Of a stretch of 64,000 nucleotides of DNA, positions 34,849 to 43,233 are shown one piece after another. Position 1 is the first letter of the stretch, and every line of letters starts with the position of its first letter. A program made the translations under genes and the position numbers. The stretch covers positions 62,001-126,000 of the forward strand of contig JANMDQ010000023.1 in NCBI GenBank assembly GCA_031376385.1, read 5' to 3'. The DNA comes from Aquisediminimonas sp031376385. GTDB taxonomy: Bacteria; Pseudomonadota; Alphaproteobacteria; Sphingomonadales; Sphingomonadaceae. The notes below the pieces were generated by a model. It made no database searches, was not told the DNA's origin, and was given only the letters and a program-made list of their open reading frames with translations.

Positions 34849-36132
34849 ATGCTTGATCTCACTCTGCATGATCTGCGGCTTCATGCCGATCCGGCTCGCG
34901 TTGTGGTGCGGCCGTTTCATTTGGCGTGGCAGGCCTCAGGCCCCGACTTGGAACGCGTACAGAAACTGGTGTCCGATATCCTTGCCTTTGACGCCCGCAC
35001 CGTGCGCGCCGAACTCAGCGTCGTGCTCCGCGATTTCGAAGACCGGCACTGGCAGATCGAAAAAGTATTTGATGATCGCTACGCCGAGATAGAGCCTCGC
35101 TTGGGGCTGAACGGCCGCGAAGTGAAGCGCGAAACGCGCCGCCTGATCGGCGCTTATTTCTGCCACGAATATAGTTTTGCAGCAGCTGCACTCATGAACC
35201 CAAGCGTCGTGCGCCACCCTGATCAAACGGGCCTGCAAGAAGGTAGCGTTCGCATCCTCCTGTCACTTCGCGCCGTGGGCGAAGGTCATATTTCAACAAT
35301 CGCGTTTCGCGAAGGGATTATCTCGGCGGGGCGAAACCTCACACTCCTCCCGCAGCCCCCCTTTGCCACTGCCGCGATGCTCAGCAAATCAAAGGCCGAT
35401 GCACCCGAAAACTCCGTCGCTGTAAATCGCCAGCGTGAAAGCACCATTTCCGGCACCGTCATCTTTCCGATCACAGAGGCGCAACGCAACGGTTTGGAAG
35501 ACCTCCGCCTTGTCGAATTCACGCGCGAAAGCGGAAAGAGTGAATGGATCGGCACCTACACTGCCTATAGCGGACGGGATATCAGGTCAGAACTGCTCCG
35601 CACCCGCGACTTCCGTGATTTCACACTGACACCCATCAAAGGCGGCGCTGGCCGAAACAAGGGTATGGCCCTGTTCCCCCGCAAAGTGAACGGTCAGTAT
35701 ATGATGATCGGACGACAGGATGGGAAGAATCTCTATCTCCTTCGCTCTGACAAAATCGATGAGTGGGAGGGTGGCGACTTGCTCCTTGAACCCAAATTCC
35801 CCTGGGAACTGGTTCAAATTGGCAATTGCGGTGCGCCGATTGAGCTGGACGAGGGCTGGCTGGTCCTTACCCACGGCGTCGGCGCGATGCGCAAATATGC
35901 GATTGGAGCGGCGCTATTGGATAAGATTGATCCGTCAAAAGTGATTGGGCGCACCGTCAATCCAATCCTGTCAGCGGCTGACGAAGACCGCGAAGGCTAT
36001 GTGCCCAATGTCGTCTACACCTGCGGCGCAATTCGTGTGGGAGATGATTTATTCCTGCCCTACGGCGTGGCTGACAGCTCAGTTTGCTTCGCCTTTGTGG
36101 CAATCAATGACATTCTCAGCCAGATGGGTTGA
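34849..36132 (+). CDS. GH130-family glycosidase/phosphorylase (paralogue 2)
   Basis: 427 residues, the same length and layout as the gene at 12277: N-terminal helical part beginning HADPARVVVRPF, then the propeller with GLEDLRLVEFTRESG, RNKGMALFPRKVNGQYMMIG, WELVQIGNCGAPIE, GWLVLTHGVG and YVPNVVYTCGAIRVG. GH130 enzymes act on beta-mannosides, many as phosphorylases. Here the partner is the glycosyltransferase 9 bp upstream rather than a kinase. ATG start after GCGCATCG; the substrate is not predictable by eye. Confidence 0.83.
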   Translation: MLDLTLHDLRLHADPARVVVRPFHLAWQASGPDLERVQKLVSDILAFDARTVRAELSVVLRDFEDRHWQIEKVFDDRYAEIEPRLGLNGREVKRETRRLIGAYFCHEYSFAAAALMNPSVVRHPDQTGLQEGSVRILLSLRAVGEGHISTIAFREGIISAGRNLTLLPQPPFATAAMLSKSKADAPENSVAVNRQRESTISGTVIFPITEAQRNGLEDLRLVEFTRESGKSEWIGTYTAYSGRDIRSELLRTRDFRDFTLTPIKGGAGRNKGMALFPRKVNGQYMMIGRQDGKNLYLLRSDKIDEWEGGDLLLEPKFPWELVQIGNCGAPIELDEGWLVLTHGVGAMRKYAIGAALLDKIDPSKVIGRTVNPILSAADEDREGYVPNVVYTCGAIRVGDDLFLPYGVADSSVCFAFVAINDILSQMG

Positions 36133-36428
36133 ATGGCGGCCAGTGGTCGTCCCGAGTGAAAAGACAAATACCAGCCGCCATTATATCCGACCCTTTACCG
36201 AGAAGCTCCGGGGAGGGGCCAGGATCGGACTTCGGGTTATGGTCCACCTGTCGTCGATGCGGGTCAGCAGCTGAAGCAACAGAACAGACGCAGGCAAAAC
36301 TGACCATCATCTATAATGTTCCAACGGGATAGCCGCGATGCCGAAAAATCAGCGCGTCACTGGCTTCGACAACTATTGCATCTAAAATTATTGGGTTCTG
36401 CCCGCACGATTGCAGTGCTGTTCGCGAC
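36133..36428. other. intergenic stretch, no gene seen
   Basis: About 300 bp between the GH130 gene and the stress promoter at 36429. Short frames exist but none has a convincing start or family. No terminator with a T tract was found. Confidence 0.5.
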
Positions 36429-36453
36429 GGAACTTTTCACGGCATTACCGGTT
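36429..36453 (+). promoter_or_regulatory. EcfG-type stress promoter for the pyridoxamine-oxidase-like gene
   Basis: GGAAC (36429-36433), 16-bp spacer, GGTT (36450-36453), 32 bp before the ATG at 36485. Confidence 0.73.
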
Positions 36454-36484
36454 TTAAGAGTCACCATTTCCCAAGGAACCTAAC

Positions 36485-36970
36485 ATGCATACACCGCCTG
36501 AACTTGAACAAAAATTCTGGAAAGCTCTTAAATCGGATCGTACCATGATGCTGGGGCTGAACGGCGTTGATGAAGGGCATGTCCGCCCGATGACCGCCCA
36601 GTTTGAAGATGACAAAAGCCCGATCTGGTTTTTTTCATCCTATGGCAGTGAAATGGTCAACGCGATCAGCGGCGACGCCCGCGCCATCGCAAACTTTTCG
36701 TCAAAAGGACATGACGTCTTCGCAACAGTCCACGGGTCAATTTGTGTCGATAATGATCCTGCCGTTATTGACCGGCTTTGGAACCCCTTTGTCGCAGCTT
36801 GGTATGAGGGCGGGCAAGACGATCCAAAGCTGGCTCTTTTGCGGTTGGATGCGGAGCGCGCAGAAATCTGGCTTGACGGGTCCAGCCTGATCGCGGGCGT
36901 AAAGATGCTGTTGGGCATGGATCCGAAGGTTGATTATAAGGATCATGCGGCTGAGGTGCGGCTGGATTAG
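36485..36970 (+). CDS. pyridoxamine 5'-phosphate oxidase-like general stress protein
   Basis: 161 residues of the split-barrel flavin-binding fold. HVRPMTAQFEDDKSPIWFFS and VNAISGDARAIANFSSKGHD match the general-stress-protein-26 type (Pyrid_ox_like). AAGGAA precedes the ATG. Members bind FMN or FAD, often without PNPOx activity; the role here is probably redox related. A stress promoter lies just upstream and a kinase gene follows. Confidence 0.87.
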   Translation: MHTPPELEQKFWKALKSDRTMMLGLNGVDEGHVRPMTAQFEDDKSPIWFFSSYGSEMVNAISGDARAIANFSSKGHDVFATVHGSICVDNDPAVIDRLWNPFVAAWYEGGQDDPKLALLRLDAERAEIWLDGSSLIAGVKMLLGMDPKVDYKDHAAEVRLD

Positions 36971-37015
36971 CGCGGCATATGTCGGTTGTGTTTTTCAGCG
37001 CCAGTGTCAAAGTCT

Positions 37016-38164
37016 ATGGCTATGGGTCAAGATAGAAGCAGCGCAAGTGATCCGTCTGCGAACTTAGGGTTCGGCGTCACTAGCGAAGTAGCAGCACAAG
37101 TCGAAGCCGAACGAAGGCTGGAGGCTGCGCATCAGGAATTACATGCAATCGCCGCTGCGCGAGAGGCGATGTTGTCCCAATTGACTGAAGGCGTGATCAT
37201 CACGGACATCGAAGGCAAAATCATTTTCGTGAATGATGCGGCAGTTAAACTACACGGTGTTGCGCGGCTGGATGTTGATCCGGACGATTACGCAAATACC
37301 TACGGCCTCTTCACTATGGCCGGCGACCCACATCCGACGGAGACTCTGCCTCTGGTCCGTGCCGTTCAAAATCTGGAAACTGTGACCGACGCGCATTGGC
37401 GGATCAAACGCCCTGACGGGACCGAAGTGCTCGCGATTGGCAATGCCAAGCCCTTTTACGGAAGCGACGGCCAAGTCATCGGCGCTGTATTGACCATAAG
37501 AGATGATACACACCGCCACGCGACGGCGCAGGCATTGGCAGATGCTGTTAAAGTGAAGGATATCCTCCTTTACGAAGTCAACCACCGGGTCAAAAATAGC
37601 CTTCAGCTGGTCACATCACTGCTCATGTTGCAAGCCAGTCAGGAAGAGTCGCCTGAGCTTAAGAAAAAGCTTTTGGAAGCTCGCGCCCGGATCAGCGTCG
37701 TGGCCAGTGTCCATACGCGGCTTTACACGTCGGAACAGCATGACCGCGTTGATCTTTCAACTTATCTTCAAGAATTGGCGATGGAAACGGTCAACGCCTT
37801 AAACCGGCATGATCGCATCAATTTCCAATTTGAAAGCGCCGGGGAAATCATGATCCCACTCGATCAGGCAGTGCCCATCGCGCTTCTGATCAGTGAGTTG
37901 CTCACCAACGCGCTTAAATATGCGTTTGATGAAAGCGAAACAGGGATCATTAAGCTGCGAACCGCGTTACGTGGTAATGAAATACAGATTATGTTGACTG
38001 ACACAGGCTGCGGCCTCCCCAAAGGTTTTGATGTCAGTCAGAATGCTGGGCTGGGAATGCGGATTGTGACCGCGCTGACGGGCCAGATCCGTGGCACGCT
38101 GGAAATTTTGGACATGAAGCCTGGCGCAGGTTTTCGCATTGCCCTGCCAGTGACGATTTTATGA
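37016..38164 (+). CDS. PAS-HWE/HisKA_2 sensor histidine kinase, soluble
   Basis: About 382 residues from the ATG at 37016; no good ribosome-binding site is seen and starts at 36986 (TTG) or 37022 are possible. A coiled helix, then PAS (LTEGVIITDIEGKIIFVNDA, about 60-170), HisKA_2 with the phospho-His in YEVNHRVKNSLQLVTSLLML, and HATPase (ELLTNALKYAFDESETG, LTDTGCGLP). No membrane segments. It overlaps the response regulator gene as ATGA, so the two are a cognate pair, probably feeding the stress pathway. Confidence 0.87.
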   Translation: MAMGQDRSSASDPSANLGFGVTSEVAAQVEAERRLEAAHQELHAIAAAREAMLSQLTEGVIITDIEGKIIFVNDAAVKLHGVARLDVDPDDYANTYGLFTMAGDPHPTETLPLVRAVQNLETVTDAHWRIKRPDGTEVLAIGNAKPFYGSDGQVIGAVLTIRDDTHRHATAQALADAVKVKDILLYEVNHRVKNSLQLVTSLLMLQASQEESPELKKKLLEARARISVVASVHTRLYTSEQHDRVDLSTYLQELAMETVNALNRHDRINFQFESAGEIMIPLDQAVPIALLISELLTNALKYAFDESETGIIKLRTALRGNEIQIMLTDTGCGLPKGFDVSQNAGLGMRIVTALTGQIRGTLEILDMKPGAGFRIALPVTIL

Positions 38165-38589
38165 GCAACACTGGACATCCTTTCCACCGGCCAGCTAAGT
38201 TTCGCGTCCTGATCGTCGAGGATGAGGCCCTTGTCGCTCTCGAAATGCACATCGTCTTGGCTTCGGCAGGCTTTGATATTGTCGGCGTCACGAGCAATTT
38301 GGCGGGGGCCATCCGGTTGGCGTCAACTGTGTCGCCCCAATTGGCCATCGTCGATGTGAATTTGGCCAACGGCGATAGCGGCGTTGATGTTGCGGCAGAC
38401 CTTAAAACGCTTGGCATTCCTTCACTCTTTGCTTCAGGCAATTGTCCAACCGGGCCAGAAAAGCTGATGGCCATTGGCTGTCTTCAAAAGCCCTTCGATG
38501 ACCAAAGCCTGATGCGGGCTGTCCAGACGGCACAAGCCTCAATTGAATTAGGAGCCCGGAGCACCGCCAAAGAACTTAGAGGATCATAA
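38161..38589 (+). CDS. single-domain response regulator, SdrG-like
   Basis: 142 residues, one receiver: FRVLIVEDEALVALEMHIVL, phospho-Asp in LAIVDVNLANGDSGVD, and LQKPFDD near the end. The stretch IPSLFASGNCP stands where the FAT-GUY receivers of alphaproteobacterial stress signalling (SdrG, MrrA) have a PFxFATG-type motif, so it is a divergent candidate of that group. It is coupled to the kinase at 37016 (ATGA overlap). A role as a phosphate hub to PhyR is inference. Confidence 0.83.
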   Translation: MSNTGHPFHRPAKFRVLIVEDEALVALEMHIVLASAGFDIVGVTSNLAGAIRLASTVSPQLAIVDVNLANGDSGVDVAADLKTLGIPSLFASGNCPTGPEKLMAIGCLQKPFDDQSLMRAVQTAQASIELGARSTAKELRGS

Positions 38590-38592
38590 GAT

Positions 38593-38772
38593 ATGGCAAC
38601 CAATCCAAACGATATTCCGATCGAAGAGCCCGGCGATATGCCTGATGAATTCGTTCCGCCGTGCGAAGAACCCAGTGAGCCTGGCGATGCATCACTGGCG
38701 ACGCAGCCGCACCGAATATTATCTATGGTCGGGCGGTTCAGGCACCATCCCACACCCGTTGCCGCTTGTTAA
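38593..38772 (+). CDS. small Pro/Glu-rich protein
   Basis: 59 residues from the ATG at 38593, 3 bp after the response regulator stop, ending at TAA 38770-38772. N-terminal half acidic and Pro-rich (MATNPNDIPIEEPGDMPDE), C-terminal half basic (RILSMVGRFRHHPTPVAAC). The frame has no other support, but the spacing after the regulator and the 7-bp overlap with the phospholipase gene suggest a real translated unit. No family recognised. Confidence 0.5.
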   Translation: MATNPNDIPIEEPGDMPDEFVPPCEEPSEPGDASLATQPHRILSMVGRFRHHPTPVAAC

Positions 38773-40229
38773 ACGAAGGACAAAATTGTTGGAAAGTCGC
38801 AACGGCCAGCCGCGCCGCTGTTATCATCGATGCGTGCGACTATTACCGCATCATCAGAGAAGCGATGCTGAAGGCGCGATACCGCATCCTGCTGATCGGG
38901 TGGGATTTTGATCCGCGCATTCCACTGGACCGCACGAGTGAAGATCACGGCGATGAAACCCTAGGCGCATTTCTGCTCCACCTTGCCACCCAAAAACCAG
39001 ATGTCCCCATTTCTATTTTGAAATGGGATGTTGGTGCCCTGAAAATGCTCGGCAGGGGGGCAGCGATGATCCACTTGGCCCGTTGGGCAATGAGCAAAGC
39101 GATCACGTTCAAATTTGATCACGCACATCCTCCCGGGTGCAGCCATCATCAGAAAATCGTTGTGATTGATGACAGTCTGGCAGTGTGCGGTGGCATTGAT
39201 ATGACGGCAGACCGGTGGGATACGCCTGATCATGTTGAGGGCGACGTCCGCCGCGTGCGCCCTGGCGGACAAGCTTATGGCCCGTGGCATGATGCCACAA
39301 TGATCGTTGACGGGGATGCCGCGCGTGCGCTGGGCGCATTGGGGCGAGAGCGGTGGCAGCGTGCAACTGGCGAAGCTTTGCCCGATGACCGCGTTGAAGA
39401 CGGCCACGACATCTGGCCATCCCATCTTGTCCCTGATTTTGAGGATGTTGATCTGGGCATAGCCCGAACCCGCGCCGCCTACCAGAAAACACCTGAGATC
39501 CGAGAAATTGAGACGCTGTATTTGGACATGATCGCGTCTGCCAAGCAGTTCATTTATGCCGAAAACCAATATTTCACGTCACGCAAAATTGCCCAAGCCA
39601 TCGCCACACGCATGAAAGAGGCGGACCCGCCGGAAATCATTCTGGTCAGTCCTGTTCGCGCAGACGGCTGGCTCGAACAAAAAGCCATGGACGCCGCCCG
39701 GGTGCGCCTTTGCCAGGCGATAGGCACAATTGACACCACCAACCGCTTTCGCATCTATAATCCAGTGACGACTGGCGGCACCCCCATTTATGTTCATGCC
39801 AAAATCATGATTGTCGATGACAAGATTTTGCGGATCGGCTCATCCAACATGAACAACCGGTCACTGGGCCTTGATAGCGAATGCGATTTGGTGCTGGATA
39901 CGCTGAGCCGAAACGCAACCGCACAACCCGCCATTACGGCTCTGCGCACGCGCCTGATGGCGGAGCATTTAGGGGTCAGCCCTGACGAAGTTTCGGAGAC
40001 TTTCAAAAGCACCCGATCACTGATCGATACGATCACGCGGCTCAGCAGGCCCGGCAAAACGCTCAACCTGCTCAAGTTTGAACAACCCGGCGATATTGAG
40101 ACTTTCATTGCTGATAACGAAATCCTCGACCCCGAACATCCAGACGGCTTTTTTGAAGCGCTGGATAAGAGGGGCTTGTGGAAAAAGTGGCGCGATAGGC
40201 TCGGCCACCACGCACCGGTGGCGGCTTGA
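38766..40229 (+). CDS. phospholipase D-family protein (cardiolipin-synthase-like)
   Basis: 487 residues, TTG start overlapping the small upstream gene. Two HKD motifs are present: HHQKIVVIDD with CGGIDMTADRWD, and HAKIMIVDDKILRIGSSNMN. LIGWDFDPRIPLDR near the N-terminus is typical of this group. There are no membrane segments. It probably transfers phosphatidyl groups or hydrolyses phospholipids. It may be co-transcribed with the kinase-regulator pair upstream. The last 90 residues are acidic and have no match I recognise. Confidence 0.87.
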   Translation: MLNEGQNCWKVATASRAAVIIDACDYYRIIREAMLKARYRILLIGWDFDPRIPLDRTSEDHGDETLGAFLLHLATQKPDVPISILKWDVGALKMLGRGAAMIHLARWAMSKAITFKFDHAHPPGCSHHQKIVVIDDSLAVCGGIDMTADRWDTPDHVEGDVRRVRPGGQAYGPWHDATMIVDGDAARALGALGRERWQRATGEALPDDRVEDGHDIWPSHLVPDFEDVDLGIARTRAAYQKTPEIREIETLYLDMIASAKQFIYAENQYFTSRKIAQAIATRMKEADPPEIILVSPVRADGWLEQKAMDAARVRLCQAIGTIDTTNRFRIYNPVTTGGTPIYVHAKIMIVDDKILRIGSSNMNNRSLGLDSECDLVLDTLSRNATAQPAITALRTRLMAEHLGVSPDEVSETFKSTRSLIDTITRLSRPGKTLNLLKFEQPGDIETFIADNEILDPEHPDGFFEALDKRGLWKKWRDRLGHHAPVAA

Positions 40230-40326
40230 GCGGATGGGCTGGTTTTTGTTTGTTGGGCAGGTCGCGAGGAGATTTCAGTCGTTCCCGCCGCATCATTTTC
40301 AATCCGATACCAGACATTGACTCTGA

Positions 40327-40358
40327 TTAGGTATCTAATTATATAGTTAGAGATCTAA
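40327..40358. promoter_or_regulatory. doubled MarR/SlyA-type operator
   Basis: Two palindromes TTAG-N4-CTAA at 40327-40338 (TTAGGTATCTAA) and 40347-40358 (TTAGAGATCTAA), centres 20 bp apart, i.e. on the same DNA face. SlyA sites are TTAGCAAGCTAA. They lie directly before an operon whose second gene is a MarR regulator, so autoregulation is likely. No other copy was noticed elsewhere in the window. Confidence 0.7.
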
Positions 40359-40373
40359 TTGGAGAATGTAGAG

Positions 40374-41507
40374 ATGGTTGTTAGCCGTCGATTGGTTATT
40401 GCAGGTGCGGGAGCGACAACGCTCGCACTGATCGGCGGCGCGGGGGTCTGGCGCGTAACGCAGCGCCCTAGAACGGCACGGCAACCTTGGACGATTGATG
40501 GGAATGCGCCAGCCGATGTCAGGCTGGATGCATTTCGCCACGCAATCCTTGCACCAAACCCGCACAATCGCCAGCCTTGGCTGATCCGAATGGAGGGCGA
40601 TGATACTGCGACGCTCTCTTGCGATCTTGCCAAGCGTTTGCCCGATACAGACCCCTACGATCGCCAAATCACCATTGGCTTTGGCACGTTCATGGAACTC
40701 GCCCGTATGGCAGCTGCAGAGCGCGGGGTGCGGATCGAGATCGAGCCTTTTCCAGACGGCGAATCCCAGCCAAGGCTTGATGGGCGACCCGTTGCGAGGC
40801 TGCGCTTCGTCAATGACGCGACTGTCGCAAAAGATCCGCTATTTGCTTCAATTGTTCAGCGCCGCACCAACCGGTCGCTTTACGACGCCGCACGTTCGCT
40901 GCCCGATGCCATCGCCAGCAGCATAGCAAGCGGAGAGCAGTATAGCAGCGATGCAACACTGATTTCTGCCGCCAAAGCCATCACAGTTAGCGCAACAACC
41001 ATCGAAATCACAACACCGCGCGCTTTTGGTGAAAGCGTCGATCTGATGCGCATTGGAGCCGATGAAGTCGATGCCAATCCCGACGGGCTGGTGCTGGCTG
41101 GCCCGATGATGGAGGCTTTGAAAATCATCGGTGTACTCGACCGGAAGGCGCTGGCCGATCCTTCATCCACGGCATTCCAAACTGGTCTGGAAATGCAGCA
41201 GGAAATCTGCGGATCGATCCCGGCGCTGTTATGGATTACGACGCCTGCCAATAGTCGTCTGGATCAACTCGAAGCAGGGCGTCGCTATGTGCGTGCGAAT
41301 TTGCGCGCGACCGCCCACGGCGTTGCGATGCACCCGCTCAGCCAGGCACTGCAAGAATATCCGGAAATGGACGAGGAATTTGCGCGGATTCGCAAAGTGC
41401 TGGGTGTGACGCAAGGAGAATGCCTGCAAATGCTAGCGCGCATGGGCTTTGCACCTCCCGCCGAACCGGCTCCGCGCTGGTCGGTGGACACGCATTTCAG
41501 CACATGA
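40374..41507 (+). CDS. Acg-type nitroreductase-like flavoprotein, possibly exported
   Basis: 377 residues from the ATG at 40374 (GGAG upstream; TTG at 40359 is an alternative). An N-terminal SRRLVIAGAGATTLALIGG looks like a Tat or membrane-anchor signal. The nitroreductase fold shows NPHNRQPWLIRM, DPYDRQITIGFGTFMELARM, RRTNRSLY and MHPLSQALQEY, similar to Acg, an FMN-binding member. The physiological substrate is unknown. It overlaps marR as ATGA and follows the doubled operator. Confidence 0.8.
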   Translation: MVVSRRLVIAGAGATTLALIGGAGVWRVTQRPRTARQPWTIDGNAPADVRLDAFRHAILAPNPHNRQPWLIRMEGDDTATLSCDLAKRLPDTDPYDRQITIGFGTFMELARMAAAERGVRIEIEPFPDGESQPRLDGRPVARLRFVNDATVAKDPLFASIVQRRTNRSLYDAARSLPDAIASSIASGEQYSSDATLISAAKAITVSATTIEITTPRAFGESVDLMRIGADEVDANPDGLVLAGPMMEALKIIGVLDRKALADPSSTAFQTGLEMQQEICGSIPALLWITTPANSRLDQLEAGRRYVRANLRATAHGVAMHPLSQALQEYPEMDEEFARIRKVLGVTQGECLQMLARMGFAPPAEPAPRWSVDTHFST

Positions 41508-41956
41508 CGGATGATCCACTTGCTTTTGAATTTTTCAACGAAATCGGGATTATCGATCAATTGGTGAGCACAATGCTGACCAACGCCTTGCCCAAGGGTA
41601 TGACAAAGGCGCAATTTACTGTCCTCAATCATTTCGTCCGGCTGGACATAGTAGAAAAGTCGCCAGCCGATTTGGCTCGCGCATTTCAGGTGCGGCGGCC
41701 GACGATGACCAGCACGCTTGCCCGGATGGAAAGCACCAGCCTTGTCGCCATTCGGGTGGACCCTCGCGACGGTCGCGCCAAACTTGTTTCAATCACCGCT
41801 GCGGGGCGACAGATGCGTGAAAAGTGCATTGCGGCATTGGCAATGATGATCCCAATCATCGAACCAGTCATTGCGAACACCGAAATGCAGGTAATGCTTC
41901 CCGGCCTTCGTAAACTCCGCATCGGCCTGGACGCTTTGCGGGAGAAGACTCTCTAA
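41504..41956 (+). CDS. MarR-family transcriptional regulator
   Basis: 150 residues from the ATG at 41504. Winged-helix features: MTKAQFTVLNHFVRLD, SPADLARAFQVRRPTMTSTL and RMESTSLVAIRVDPRDGRAK with the wing. It should bind a TTAG-N4-CTAA operator, two of which lie before the operon, making it a likely repressor of the flavoprotein gene. The inducer is unknown, presumably a phenolic or electrophilic compound or oxidant. Confidence 0.9.
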   Translation: MTDDPLAFEFFNEIGIIDQLVSTMLTNALPKGMTKAQFTVLNHFVRLDIVEKSPADLARAFQVRRPTMTSTLARMESTSLVAIRVDPRDGRAKLVSITAAGRQMREKCIAALAMMIPIIEPVIANTEMQVMLPGLRKLRIGLDALREKTL

Positions 41957-42002
41957 GAGACAGGCTGTGCGTTATTGCCAATCCGTTGGGTCAGCCCAAG
42001 CT

Positions 42003-42034
42003 TGGCGCGAAAGCTGTGGTGGGCCTTCGCGCCA
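42003..42034. other. 9-bp perfect hairpin between marR and the convergent dps
   Basis: TGGCGCGAA (42003-42011), 14-nt loop, TTCGCGCCA (42026-42034), without a T tract on either strand. It may act as a weak bidirectional transcription end point. Confidence 0.35.
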
Positions 42035-42091
42035 GACGTTGGTTTCTCTGGTGGCTCATTTGTGTGAAATTATGATTTCGATCAGCCGTAA

Positions 42092-42604
42092 TTATAAGCT
42101 GGACCGTAACATCCATGCATTTTCCTCATGCGCGCCGATCCGTGCGACGAGCATGTCGTGGCTGAACAAATCGCCCAGATCATCGGCGAGTTCTGCAAAT
42201 TCACTCATCCGTTTCGCGACGGTTTCATTGTCCTTCACAAGCTCAGCAATCATCTCACTTGTGGGCTTGTGCGGTCCATCATTGTTGATGACGGTCAGCG
42301 CGCGGAAGGCATCAAAGCCTGTTGGCGCTAGCTTGCCCAATGCACGGATGCGCTCCGCAATTGCATCTGCTGCCGTATGCAGCTCATTATACTGCGCGTC
42401 AGTCAGCTTATGCAGGCCATAAAAATTGGGGCCTTGCACATTCCAATGAACGCCCAGCGTCTTTGCGTAGAGGACGTAGCTATCGGCGACGGCCTTTGCC
42501 AAGGCCTCCGCAATTTCAGTGCGGTGTCCGTCCTCCACCGAAAGCGATGCGTGCAAACCGTCGTCGATGGTCTGCGATCCATTGTCGGGCTGTTGTTTTG
42601 CCAC
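42092..42604 (-). CDS. dps: Dps-family protein (copy 2)
   Basis: 170 residues. TLGVHWNVQGPNFYGLHKLTD and DAIAERIRALG carry the ferroxidase ligands. Unlike the copy at 19544 it has no Lys-rich tail and an N-terminal extension of about 30 polar residues. It stores iron and protects DNA. No EcfG-type site was found in the 225 bp upstream, which contain a MITE-like element, so its control probably differs from the first Dps. Confidence 0.9.
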   Translation of the reverse strand: MAKQQPDNGSQTIDDGLHASLSVEDGHRTEIAEALAKAVADSYVLYAKTLGVHWNVQGPNFYGLHKLTDAQYNELHTAADAIAERIRALGKLAPTGFDAFRALTVINNDGPHKPTSEMIAELVKDNETVAKRMSEFAELADDLGDLFSHDMLVARIGAHEENAWMLRSSL

Positions 42605-42647
42605 GTTAAATCTCCTGAATTTTTGATGCTAAACGCAACGGGGGCGG

Positions 42648-42832
42648 TAGAGCGAATTGGGTAAAATCTGCACCACAGTCATGCTGGCTCCCGGCGGGTC
42701 GCTGTTTCAGCATCCATGCCTCAATGTCGCTGCCAAACTTGATCCATCCAGTCTTGCATGAAAATTGAGGCATGGACCCTGAAACGAGTTCAGGGTGACG
42801 GTAGTGGTTCGCATGTCGAGCAATCCGCTCTA
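42648..42832. mobile_element. MITE-like element, copy 1
   Basis: 185 bp bounded by inverted TAGAGCGAATTG (42648-42659) and CAATCCGCTCTA (42821-42832), i.e. TIR TAGAGCGRATTG. The interior contains two nested palindromes (CATCCATGCCTCA...TGAGGCATGG and CCCTGAAAC...GTTCAGGG). It is near-identical, in opposite orientation, to 50083-50254. No transposase. The right TIR includes the csbD stop codon (42830-42832). Confidence 0.75.
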
Positions 42833-43159
42833 GCGCGAGCGGGTGCCGTCGCCGTTGTTGCCGTTCATCGTGAGGGCAATGGCAAAGCCAACTGTTCCTG
42901 CGAACAGGGCCATGAGCAGAGGGTGAGCCTTTACCGCGCCAAACGCGCGTTCGGCGCCATCGCGAACGGCGGGTGATGCGTTTTCCAATGCAGCATCCAC
43001 GACATCCTTCGCGCTGCCATACAGGTTCTGGGCTTTGCCCTTGGCTTGATCGATCAGTCCGTCGGATTGCATCCCCGCGTCGCCGGTCATGTCGCCAATG
43101 GTTTTTTCAATTTTGCCAACTGTGCTGGTTGCTGCGCCTTCAATGCGATCTTTGTTCAT
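42830..43159 (-). CDS. CsbD-like protein with C-terminal membrane segment (copy 2)
   Basis: 109 residues from the ATG at 43159. The N-terminal half is CsbD-like (MNKDRIEGAATSTVGKIEK, GLIDQAKGKAQNLYGSAKD); the C-terminal half has one membrane segment (LLMALFAGTVGFAIALTM), which makes it resemble DUF883 proteins. It has an EcfG-type promoter at 43233-43209. The stop codon lies within the terminal repeat of the adjacent MITE-like element, which may have set the current C-terminus. Confidence 0.83.
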   Translation of the reverse strand: MNKDRIEGAATSTVGKIEKTIGDMTGDAGMQSDGLIDQAKGKAQNLYGSAKDVVDAALENASPAVRDGAERAFGAVKAHPLLMALFAGTVGFAIALTMNGNNGDGTRSR

Positions 43160-43208
43160 CATGCGTCCTTTCAAATCCAAATATGTGCGATCACACACTG
43201 CTGGATCA

Positions 43209-43233
43209 AACCGGAGCACTGGGATATTGTTCC
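43209..43233 (-). promoter_or_regulatory. EcfG-type stress promoter for csbD copy 2
   Basis: Minus strand GGAAC (43233-43229), 16-bp spacer, GGTT (43212-43209), 50 bp above the ATG. It starts one base past the ligase stop codon. Confidence 0.73.

Noticed and set aside
42003..42034. Hairpin as a rho-independent terminator
   Set aside because: Perfect 9-bp stem but no T tract on either strand; listed only as a hairpin.
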